Shown piece after piece: positions 24,190 through 36,200 of a stretch of 64,000 bases of DNA. This stretch comes from Owenia fusiformis (Eukaryota > Annelida > Polychaeta > Sabellida > Oweniidae): assembly GCA_903813345.2 (NCBI GenBank), contig CAIIXF020000006.1, forward strand, positions 11,414,348 through 11,478,347, given 5' to 3'. The translations under genes were made by a program, and so were the position numbers. The notes under the pieces are model-generated. The model made no database searches. It had not been told where the DNA came from and saw only the letters and a program-made list of their open reading frames with translations. Within the stretch, counting starts at the first letter, position 1, and every line of letters begins with the position of its first letter.

Positions 24190-25790
24190 ATGATCTTGAA
24201 TATATAGTGCTAAGTATATTATTTGTAGGGAAACAAATACATGTATGGTGTCCATATTTGCTTTGTCCGCATGTAAGTCAATGGATCAGACCAAGGTATT
24301 GGGTCAGATATATGTTGTATTGTAGCATTTATGTATATAAAGTTATAAACCGTATTGATTGAACTTATGTGCATAACCTAGTTGTGTATTTAATACTCAG
24401 TCAACAAATAGTCCAGAGAAAGTGCCAGAATGGCAGAAATTTGATGATGTTTTGGTTTTAGAATTCACAGGGATGTTGAATAATAACAGTGTTCTGTACT
24501 GTACTGTACTGTACCAAGATATGAACAAATTACAGTACATTTTCAATCAAATTGAATATTTTGAAAATAAAAAAATGAAATCATAATCCATGAAATTACA
24601 TTAAACAGAATATGTATCAAGGGTAACATGTGAATAGCAGTAAAACTCAATTGTTTTGACCTGATACATCAGGTGTTACATTAATTTGTTCTTTCTGTGA
24701 ATGCCAGTGGGATTTGAAAGTGCATATTATGATACTTATGATTTATAATATTTAAACACTTATACTACTGCTTGTCAATATTGAATCACCATACTGACAC
24801 ATTATATTGTGGTGAAGTGACCCTTCCATGATATTAATTAATACACTATGTATTCCTGTGGCTGTGCACTGTACTGTTCTAGTTTTTTCACTCACCAGGA
24901 GTCAATTTTTTTCAAGTTGTTCACAAAAGTAAAATAATTGTTGTTGTCAAATGTATATTTTGGGTTTGTAAAATTGGGTTATGAATGGAGCAAGCCTTAG
25001 TGGTAATGTTCATTGACATATTTTGTTTAATGGAGAGATCAAAATCTTTTAAGTATGCTCAGTAACTATTTTTTTCTTCAAATGCATAGCAGCTTGCCAA
25101 TCACCATTGTGTGACTGAATTCAGAGACAAATATACTCTGCTGAATTGAATGAGTGTTTTTTAAGCCAACGGGGAATTTAAAACTAGATGTCACGTCATT
25201 GTTAATTTACACTCATTCTACTACATATGTACTTAACTTTTAAATGATACATTTTATATGTTTTGTATTTTTTGTGATATGAAGTAAAAGAATCAAGTGC
25301 TTCCACATCATGCATGCTAAAATACACGTGCAAGTACTTATCACTTGCTTTCACTTATTTTAGCCAATTGTAGTTGCACCCATTTTAAGTCATTATAAAT
25401 ACCACCCAATTGAGAAAATATCCAAAGTGGGAAATATTTTCATATCACTGAATAGCATGGATTATGTGTGGAGTAAGCTGCATAGGAAAGCTGCTTTTCC
25501 AATTATATGCTCAGGCCATTTGTGGTTAATTATATGTTTGACAGATTTTTAAAAAGAATTCAAGTGACCAAAATATTTATTTTGTATTTTTCATTCTCGA
25601 AAATAAGGACCCAAAACAAGATTCATAACATGTATGAACTAGGCAAGATAAAAACTGTTTGATTAGGGAGTTTCTGTAAATGAAAGTAGGCACCAATAAA
25701 CATACAAATTATTTGTAAGAGCCTTACCGGTTTATTACATGGAGTGATTTACATATAATCTCACATAACAATAGAAAGCACTGGCTTTAG
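24190..25790. other. Intergenic stretch, no gene recognised
   Basis: AT-rich sequence between WDR4 and the PAN-TTR gene. Only a short GTACT run (24492-24515) and common ACATGTA words stand out. No reading frame with family features is visible. Confidence 0.5.
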
Positions 25791-25794
25791 AATT

Positions 25795-26094
25795 GTACAG
25801 AAGCAAGTGCAAGACCAGTCTACAGTGTGGATAGCTTTTGACCAGGTAAGAGATTATATACATTTCACTCTAATGATTGGTGTTTTAGTAATATTCTCTG
25901 TAAATAATGCTAATTATTTCTTATTTGTGTACATGTGTATCACCTGGAAAATACATGGGTTCAATGTTCCCTGTTAATTGGATTTGTGATAAGTTAGTCA
26001 TAGTTTTACCTGTTGTATAATATACAAGTAGGGCACACCCCTGTGTTCTGGTTTATTGTAGCTAGGATTTTGAAAGCACAATTGCTTTACAAAG
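25795..26094 (+). other. Possible 5' noncoding exons of the PAN-TTR gene
   Basis: The coding start exon at 27235 is preceded by a good acceptor (TTTATTTATTTTGCAG ending 27226), so upstream noncoding exons are expected. Candidates are an exon ending at 25845 (GACCAG/GTAAGA) and a 33-nt exon 26062-26094 (TTTATTGTAG acceptor, ACAAAG/GTAAGA donor). This is splice-signal reasoning only. Confidence 0.35.
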
Positions 26095-26344
26095 GTAAGA
26101 TATAATAATATTTATATGTATTACATATACTTATATAAAAAGTACTAAATATTAATTTTAGTAAAAGGCTAGAAGAAGATGAGGTACATTTAGATCTGCA
26201 GGATGAGATTTTCATGTCATAATTCAAATTACTACTAATATTTAGTGAAATTGGTAATATTTTCCGGAATCCAATGTGGATATTTACATTTTATTATAGA
26301 CTTCATAGTTAAAAATCAAAATATTTTGTTTGAATTATATATAT

Positions 26345-27117
26345 CGGGTGTCCCAAAAAATGAGACACTTTTTGACAAGTATTTTCTCGGCAACTGATAA
26401 ATCAAATTCACTGAAAATTTGTACAGATTAGCCTGAGAGTATCTGTAGCAAGTTATAAAAATATGAAAAAGATTGAGTTAATCTTACGGGAGAACTAAGA
26501 AATTCAAGATAGCATTCAAAAGATCCCATACCGGAGCAATGCAACAAGAACTTTATAGTGTTTGTACCAAAAAATGGAAAGCAATTTGAAAGTAATTTCT
26601 CAACAATAGATGAGCCTAATTATTTGAAAATTACTTTACTTGAGGCGCTTTAGGGTATCTTCTGGTGGTGTTACGAATTTAAAAGATATTGGTCTCATAT
26701 TATGTGTGCATTTTTGAATTAAAGACAGTATGTCAAAATAACCAATATTAATGTCAAAGTCACTTATTAATCCATACTGAACCTCTGTACCTAAGCAAAA
26801 ATACTTTTCCATATTTATTCTAACAACATCACCTCAAATGAATTTTGAGAATGAATAGATTTTGGATATTTGGGAAGAATGAAACGACTTAATTAGACAT
26901 GGCACAGAGACAAGCATTTTGACTGACTCCAGTATGGGAATTTTTGACATGCTATTTTAAATTTCTAAGTACTCAAGAATATTTACTTGATCTTTTCTAT
27001 ATTTTTACAACTTGCTAATGATACTCTTAGGCTACTATGTACAAATTTTAAGTGAATTTGGTTCATCAGTTGCCGAGAAAATACTTGTCAAAAAGTGTCT
27101 CATTTTTGGGTCACCCG
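26345..27117. mobile_element. Long-TIR foldback element, CGGGTGTCCCAAAAA family
   Basis: The arms exceed 200 bp. Left: CGGGTGTCCCAAAAAATGAG, ATTTTCTCGGCAACTGAT and CAAGTTATAAAAATAT. Right, in mirror order: TATATTTTTACAACTTG, ATCAGTTGCCGAGAAAAT and CTCATTTTTGGGTCACCCG. Both ends adjoin TATAT. It sits just upstream of the PAN-TTR start codon, in the presumed 5' intron. Confidence 0.85.
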
Positions 27118-27234
27118 ATATATGTTGACCTTGAAATCAAGTTTCTACAAATTATTATTCTGGAAGTGCAGAACTACCTAAATTTTTGACACATGTTCTC
27201 AACAGCTCATTTTATTTATTTTGCAGTATTGAAG

Positions 27235-30200
27235 ATGTTGTCTGTAAATTGTGTCTGTGTGCTATGGGTTGCCAGTCTGGTAATGTTTGCCAATGCCCAG
27301 GATGATTTTACAGAACTGCAGAGTGACAACTTTGTGTGGAGACGCTACCCTAACAAATATCTCAGTGGAAACAATGATATCGTTATCACTGATTCCTCTC
27401 TTGAAGATTGCTTGAAGAGGTATGTTTTCTTCTGATTCATTATAGTCTGTATATAAGTTCAAAGCCCAATAAAGGGAAAAACAAAATTCCAATTGTTCTT
27501 TTATTCACCATATAGAAATTCTGTGTGCTATCCATCATTATCCTATGGATATAGAGAACGCTATAACTGGAAAATTAGTGGAGCGAGTTTGTTGAAATTT
27601 TATTGTGAATACTTGGAAGCATATTATGCTGTTTATTACAATTTGGCTAATAAGTTGCCACTTTTACACTTTGAAAAACATCATGATAATTTCTGGTGTT
27701 TTAACCAATATTATAACTTGTATTTTTTGGGTCAAGATAAAGAAAGGTGCAAGGAATATGTTATACTTCAATTAAAACATCACATTGAGGTGTGGTTTTC
27801 AGAAACTAGATGGTGGAAATGCTGATACTAGTATTAGCAGCCGTATTAGCTGATATTCCATATGTAAATAGTTCTAAATACTTTGAAGCATGCCACATTG
27901 TCATTTGACAGCTAAAAAGGAAGTTATTTGAAAAATGTGTGTAGAATGATTTTGTTGATATTTTATAGGCCTATGTAAAAAACATGCAAGAGTGACACAT
28001 TATCTTATGATTCCTAGCAGTGTTGTCCGACATTCATTAGATGTTAAATGGGATTTGTTAGACCTTGGCATTGCTGTTATCTAGGTCTAACTATTAAGTC
28101 TATTTTGCCCACCCACCAAATGTTTTATTGATGGTTTACATATATTTATATCCAACTAAGCTATTATATAACATTGACTGAGTCTATCTGGAATTAGTCA
28201 TTATATTTGTGGTTGAGCCAGTTCACTTTGTGATACTGTTTATTGTAATGTAGAGGAGTATTATCACAATTCTGCCATATTTCATGGGGTTTAGTGATTG
28301 CTTTTGTAAATCCATTATATATAAACCCATTAAGCATGTTAAGGGGCAAACGATATTATAAGGCAGTTTATTTTAGCTTTAAAAGACTACAAAAAGAACT
28401 CATACTGTATGTAGCTGTTGATACACAGTAGAACTACCATGAAAGCCATTGTATAATTGGCCAGTCTTAGTTCTCTTTAGATTTCAAATACTTTATCACT
28501 TTGAAAAAGGGCCCCCCCCCCCCCCCCCCCCGAAAAAGATTGTAAATATTTATGTGAATATTTTAATTCATATCACAACCCTATAAGGTGTATTAAAGAT
28601 TTACCTTCCTGTTATCTAAAAAATTGCTTGAACTATAACATTGGATTTCTGTGGGAAATTCCTCCTAGAGAATATTCTAGGGATTAAGGAATGTGTTTGG
28701 TTTACATAGTTTGAGAAATCATTGGCAAATGTGAAACCATCTTAAAGCAGCATTCAAACATAGCAAGGCAATGTGTTTTCGTTTCCAGCCAATCAAAAGA
28801 TGCTATTTCACATAACTGCATTCTATTATATAACCAATAACCAACTCAAAGTCACTCGTTAAACTGTTGTAAAGGTAACAACTGGCCTCCTCAGATTAAA
28901 ATTGTTCTACATACAACTCACTGTTATGTCCTTTCAATGCAAAATCCAGTTTTTTAATCACCAAATTCAAAATTTGATACAAATATCCTTGCAAAATTCC
29001 TAGTTTTTAAATTGCAAAACCTACACTCTTATTTGCAAAATTTTGAGGAAAATACAAATTTCTGTTAGGGAGTAGTCACTCTGAAAATGGTGTTTCCTAG
29101 GGACTGATGTTCACAAGGGAATGGGATAGGTATTCACAAGGTGGATTTAAGTCTTCCTCTTTCATACTTTATAATAATATGCCTTTGTATTTTATTTGTA
29201 GATGTGCAGAAGACTCAGAGTGCAACAGTTTTGACTATGTTGAGTCACAGGGCAAATGTATGTTCACTATAATCAGTCTTGCCAATGGTGGACAACTAGG
29301 AGGCTCAACAGTGGTAGACTACTACCAGAAGATGGGTAAGTTCAATCTATAAGAACCAAGGTGTCAGATACATGTAGTTTCAGTGAGTCTGTTGGTCTTG
29401 AGTCCACATGTATATTTTATTGATTGTGCAGACAATCATTCTTTAATGTATTATTGGTTGTACAGATTGTATATTTTAAAAGGTATTTATCATTGGTTGT
29501 ACCAAGAATAGAATAGAATTGAGATGTGACCTTTGGTTCACCATCAATGACCTTAAAAGGTCAATTGATTTTTAAATTGATTTTCTGGATCCACAGCTTA
29601 ATCGCAAAATGCCTGTGTTCTAAAAAAGTAAAATTCAATGTCAACCAATGTAAACATTTGCATGTGATGACATTTTGTAATGTGAATGTCTTGTTTTATT
29701 TTTGTAGAAGCCTTTGTACGTCCTACTGAGCCCCCAACTGAAGCCCCTACTGAGGCCCCAACTGAGGCTCCCACTGAAGCCCCTACTGAGGCTCCCACTG
29801 CAGCCCCAACACAGGGCCAAGATCCCGGCCCAGGTAAGGAGATTATTCATACAGATTAGAGAGGTTAAGCTACACGTATTTAACAAAACTTGAACGTGAA
29901 CTTCAATGCGCGCGCAGATAAATGAGGTCAGACTTTTTTATTTCCTGTGGGCCAGCGTGAACTTTACAGGTTTTTACATGAGATTATCATATTCGTGCAA
30001 TTTACAGACACGTATTCAACAAAGCATGAACGTGTACTTTTATGCGCGCGCAGGAAAATGACGTCAGATTAATCTACTTTCTACAGGTGAGCGTGAAAGT
30101 TACAGGTTTTTACGTGTAGATGAGAGATTACACATCGCTCATTAAGTGATTGATTTTAGCTATGTTCTAGGATGGCCCGGGAGCCCATATTTGATAAAGA

Positions 30201-33200
30201 CAATCTTGCTTGTTATATTGGTAAACCCCAATACTCAATTGGAAATAAGAATACATTTTAATGGGTAAATGACAACTTCAAATGTGATCGTTTGTTCATT
30301 CCATACAATGTAAATAGGCAAGGCCAATTTGACACCCGGGGCTTAGTACAATATGTATACTTATTATTAGACTCCAGATGAAATCTGGAGTCTATTGTTT
30401 TCGTCAGTTTTCTTATTAGACTCCAGATTGAAAATCTGGAGTCTATTGCTTTTGCCAGTTTTCTTATTATTAGACTCCAGATTGAAAATCTGGAGTCTAT
30501 TGCTTTTGCCGGTTTTCTTCTTCTTATTATTAGACTCCAGATGAAATCTGGAGTCTATTGTTTTCGTTAGTTTTCTTATTATTCTTTTTCTTCTTCTTAT
30601 TATTATTATTCTAAGCAAGTTTTCTCAATAACCGTAAGGTTTTCAGTAAAGTCAGTCATTTGGTCAATTTAGGTCCAGAATCTAGTTCCTCGGAAATTGG
30701 GTCAAATTTTTATCTAGGTCAAAAGTCAAGAATTAGGTCAAATCCAGTACTTTGTCACTTTTTTCGATTTTCTCGGTCGTCCTTCAATATTTTCGATCCA
30801 AGTTTTTTTCATTGTGTTCCTTATAAAAAAGTAGGAAACCTAGGGTCGATTTAGTTTTTTGATATCTCAAACCGATTTCGAGATATCAGTGTCCGAAAAC
30901 GAGGTCCAAAAAAAAGTTCTCCGAATCAAATGTCAAGGATATTAATCTTATAGAAAATTTTCTCAGGATTCCGAATCTGAAAACGAAATTTCGATCCGAC
31001 TTCCGGTTCGGAAGTTATGGCGTTTTGAAAACTCAAAAATCGCTAAATTTGGTGCCCATGTTAAGTCAATGGGAAAAAATATTTTTTTGAAGTGAAAAAT
31101 ACGGAATAAAGACTGAGTTCAGCATCATATAATCAAAGCCTTTAAAATAAGGGGACCTCAAAAGCCATCTAGCTTTAAAATTTGGACACCGAAATGCCTA
31201 GGTCAAAATCTAGGTCAAATTCATAGGTTTTCCTTATTTTTTCGATTCTGACACTACACTCTAATTATATTCTTCGAAATTGTGTATACATGTAGCCAAG
31301 AATATGCTAATAGTGTTAGCCTTTTGCCGTCAGAAAGTATTTTGACCCACTTTTGAGATATGGTGTCCGAAAAGTAGGTCAAAATAAAAAGTTCTCCAAA
31401 TTTAATATATGAGTTATGAATTAAGGGTAGAATTCTGTCAGGAATCCGAATCTGCAAACCAAATTTCGATCCGACTTCCGGTTCGGAAGTTATGGCGTGT
31501 CCGAAAAGTAGGGCAAAATAAAAAATCTCTAAATTTAACGTATGAGTTATGAATTAGGGGTAGAATTTTGTCAGGAATCCGAATCTTTCAATCGAATTTC
31601 GATGCGACTTCCGGTTCGGAAGTTGTGGCGTTTTGAAATTTCGGAAAATCGATCTGATGGTATCCTGATAGAAAGTCAAGAGTAGAGAAGAAAATGTTGA
31701 AAAATTCATCCATCCTTCCTATCTGATCTTATCCTATCCTTCCTTTCTATCCTTTCTTCGTATCTTTTCCTTCCTATCCTTTCTTCGTATCTTTTCCTTC
31801 CTATCCTATCCTATCCTTTCTTCCTATTCTATTCTATCCTATCCTTCTTTCCTATTCTATCCTATCCTACCTTCCTATTTTATTAATCCATCTATTTCTA
31901 GATGACTCAGCTTATTCTGGATGACTCGGCTTATTCTGGATGACTCGGCTAAAAAAAGTCTAGATCTGGAGTCTGAAATTGAACTTCGTTCAATTTCCAA
32001 AATCTAGTTATTATTCTTTCTCTCTTGTCACGTTTTCTCGGTAACTAGAAGGACTTACTTAAATCTGCTAACACAGTCAACTAGGTAATGAGGCTTAGTT
32101 TCTGGGAAATTAGGTCAACTTTTTATCTAGGTCAAAGGTCAAGAACTAGGTCAAATCGTGGTTTTTCACTATTTTACAAGTTTTCTCAGTCGTCCTTCGG
32201 TATTTTCACTCCGGGTTTTTTTCATCATGTTCCTTAGAAAAAGCTTATTACGAATGGTAAACCGTTTTTTGATTACTCTTACCGATTTTGAGATATGGTG
32301 TCCGAAAAGTAGGTCAGAACATAAAAAGTTCTCCAAATTCAACGTGTGAATCATCATATAAGTGTAGAATTATCTCAGGAATCCGAATCTGCAAACAAAA
32401 TTTCGATCCGACTTCCGGTTCGGAAGTTATTGCGTTTTGAAATCTCAAAAATCGCTAAATTTGGTGCCCATGTTAAGCCAATGGGAAAAAAGACTTTTTC
32501 GAAGTGTAAAATACAAGATATAGACTGAGCACAGCTTAACATAATGAATGCCTATAAAAGAAGGGGACCTCAAAAGCTACCTAGCTTCAAAATTTGGACA
32601 CCAAAATGCCTAGGTCAAAATCTAGGTCAAATTCATAGTTTTTCCTTATTTTTACGATTCTGACACTACACTTTAATAATTTGCTTCAAAATTTTGTATA
32701 CAGGTAGCAAAGAGTGTACTAATAGTGTTAGCCTTTTGCCGTCAGAAAGTATTTTGACCCACTTTTGAGATATGGTGTCCGAAAAGTAGGTCAAAATAAA
32801 AATTTCTCATAATTTAACATATGAGCTATGAGTTAAGGGTAGAATTTTCTCAGGAATCCGAATCTGCAAACCAAATTTCAATCCGACTTTTCGTTGGGAA
32901 GTTATGGCGTTTTGAAAGCTCAAAAATCGCTAATTTTGGTGCCCCATGTTATGTCAATGAGAAAAAAGATTTTTTTGAAGTGTAAAATACCAGATAAGGA
33001 CTGAGTACAGCTTAAGATTCTGAAAGTCTATAAAAGAAGGGGACCTGGAAGGCTATCTAGCTTTAAAATTTGGACACCAAAATCCCTAGGTCAAAATCTA
33101 GGTCAAATACATAGTTTTTCCTTATTTTTGCGATTCTGGCACTACACTTTTAGGATTTGCTTCAAAATTTTGTATACAGGTAGCAAAGAGTGGGCTAATA

Positions 33201-36200
33201 GTGTTAGCCTTTTGCCGTCAGAGAGTATTTTGACCCACTTTTGAGATATGGTGTCCGAAAAGTAGGTCAAAATAAAAAATTCTCCAAATTTTACATATGA
33301 GTTATGAATTAAGGGTAGAATTTTCTCAGGAGTCCGAATCTTTAAACCAAATTTCAATCTAACTTCTGGTTAGATAGTTATAGCGGTTTGAAGTCTCGAA
33401 AAGTCGATATGATGATATCCCCATGTTAAGCCAATGGAGTCGAAGATATAAAATTGAGAGTTGTCTAAATGTCTAAATTCTAGCTGACTCGATCAGCTTA
33501 TTCTGGATGACTCAGCTTACAAGTATTCTGGATGACTCAGCTTAAAAAAAAGTATTAAATCTGGAGTCTTAAATTGAACTTGTTCAATTTACATGTCTAG
33601 TTATTATTCTTTCTTTCTTTCTTTGCACGTTTTCTCAGCAACTAGAAGAGCTTACTTTAACCTACTTACATGGCTAACATAGCCCATCGACCTAGTTTCT
33701 GGGAAATTAGGTCAACTTTTTATCTAGGTCAAAGGTTAAGAACTAGGTCAAATCTTACATTTTTAACATTCTGTCAATTATCTTCGTCAATATTTATCGA
33801 AACACCTGGATGAACATCTTATTGTGTAGCTTAGAAAAAAACAAATCGAGAGTGTGCCATCCGATTTTTGATTACTCTTACCGATTTTAAGATATGGCGT
33901 CCGGAAAGTAGGTCAAACTAAAAAGATCTCCAAATTAAACATATGAGCTATGAAATAAGTGTAGAATTTTCTCAGGAATCCGAATCTGCAAACCAAATTT
34001 CAATCCGACTTCCAGTTCGAAAGTTATGGCGTTTTGAAAGCTCAAAAATCACGAAATTTGTGTCCAATGTTAAGTCAATGGGAAAAAAGATTTTTTTGAA
34101 GTGTAAAATACGAGATATAGACTGCGTATAGCTTAGCATAATGAATGCCTGCACAAGAAGGGGACCTCAAAAGCTATCTAGCATCAAAATTTGGACACCA
34201 AAATGCCTAGGTCAAAATCTAGGTCAAATTCATAGTTTTTCCTTATTTTTGCGATTCTGACACTACACTTTAATAATTTACTTCAAAATTTTGTATACAG
34301 GTAGCAAAGAGTGTGCTAATAGTGTTAGCCTTTTGCCGTCAGAAAGTATTTTGACCCACTTTTGAGATATGGTGTCCGAAAAGTAGGTCAAAATAAAAAG
34401 TTCTCTAAATTTAACATGTGAGCCATGAATTAAGGGTAGAATTTTCCCAGGAATCCGAATCTGCAAACCAAATTTCAATCCGACTTTCGGTTCGGAAGTT
34501 ATGGCGTTTTGAAAGCTCAAAAATCGCTAAATTTGGTGCCCCATGTTATGTCAATGAGAAAAAATATTTTTTTGAAGTGTAAAATACCAGATATAAACTG
34601 AGTACAGCTTAACATTCTGAAAGCCTATAAAAGAAGGGGACCTTGAAGGCTATCTAGCTTTAAAATTTGGACACCAAAATGCCTAGGTCAAAATCTAGGT
34701 CAAATTCGTAGTTTTTCCTTATTTTTGCGATTCTGACATTACACTTTAATGATTTGCTTCGAAGTTTTGTATACAGGTAGCAAAGAGTGTGCTTATAGTG
34801 TTAGCCTTCTGCCGTCAGAAAGTATTTTGACCCACTTTTGAGATATGGTGTCTGAAAAGTAGGTCAAAATAAAAAGTTCTCCAAATTTAACGTATGAGTT
34901 ATGAATTAAGGGTAGAATTTTCTCAGGAATCAGAATCTTTAAACCAAATTTCGATCCAACTTCTGATTAGAAAGTTATAGCGGTTTGAAGTCTCGAAAAG
35001 TCGATATGATGATATCCCCATGTTAAGCCAATGGAGTCGAAGATAACATCGTCTAAATGTCTATATTCTAGCTGACTCAGCTTATTCTGCATGACTCAGC
35101 TTACAGTTTTTTGGATGACTCACCTTAAAAAAAGTTTGAAATCTGGAGTCTTAAATTGAACTTGTTCAATTTACATGTCTAGTTCTTATTCTTATTCTTA
35201 TTCTTATTATTATTCTAAACCAGTTTTCTCAATAACCATAAAATTTTCAGTAAAGTCAGTCATTTGGTCAATTTAGGTCCAAAATCTAGTTCCTTGGAAA
35301 TTGGGTCAAATTTTTATCTAGGTCAAAGGTCAAGAACTAGGTCAAATCCAGTACTTTGTCACTTTTTTCGATTTTCTCGGTCGTCCTTTAAAATTTTCGA
35401 TCCGGTTTTTTTTCATTGTGTTCCTTATAAAAAAGTAGAAAATCTAGGTTCGATTTAGTTTTTTGATATCTCAAACCAATTTCGAGATATCAGTGTCCGA
35501 AAACGAGGTCCAAACAAAAATTCTTCGAATCAAATGTCCAGGATATAAGTCTTATAGGAAATTTTCTCAGGATTCCGAATCTGAAAACAAAATTCGAATC
35601 AGACTTCCGGTTCGGAAGTTATGGCGTTTTGAAAGCTCAAAAATCGCTAAATTTGGTGCCCATGTTAAGTCAATGGGAAAAAATATTTTTTTGAAGTGAA
35701 AAATACGAAATACAGACTGAGTTCAGCTAAATATAATGAAAGCTTTTAAAAGAATGGGACCTCAAAAGCCATCTAGCTTCAAAATTTGGACACCAAAATG
35801 CCTAGTTCAAAATCTAGGTCAAATTCGAACGTTTCCTTATTTTTGCTATTCTGTCACTACAGATTAATTATATTCTTCGAAATTTTGTATGCATGTAGCC
35901 AAGAGTGTGCTAATAGTGTTAGCTTTTTGCCGTCAGAAAGTAAATCGCTAAATTTGGTGCCCCATGTTATGTCAATGGGAAAAAAGATTTTTTTGAAGTG
36001 TAAAATACGAGATATAGACTAAGTACAGCTTCAAATAATGAAAGCCTATGAAAGAAGGGGACCTCAAAGGCTACCTAATTTCAAAATTTGGACACCAAAA
36101 TCCCTAGGTCAAAATCTAGGTCAAATTCATAGTTTATCCTTATTTTTGCGATTCTGACACTACACTTTAATTATATTCTTCGAAATTGTGTACATAAGAA

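Noticed and set aside
27493-27825. 110-aa open frame rich in Tyr directly after the signal-peptide exon
   Set aside because: It lies in an interspersed repeat copy. Exon 1 splices in frame to 29202 instead, completing the PAN-like domain.
29598-29886. Minus-strand frames with GASVGASVG or WGLSRGFS repeats
   Set aside because: They are the antisense of the TEAP linker exon at 29708-29833, which is supported by splice sites and phase.
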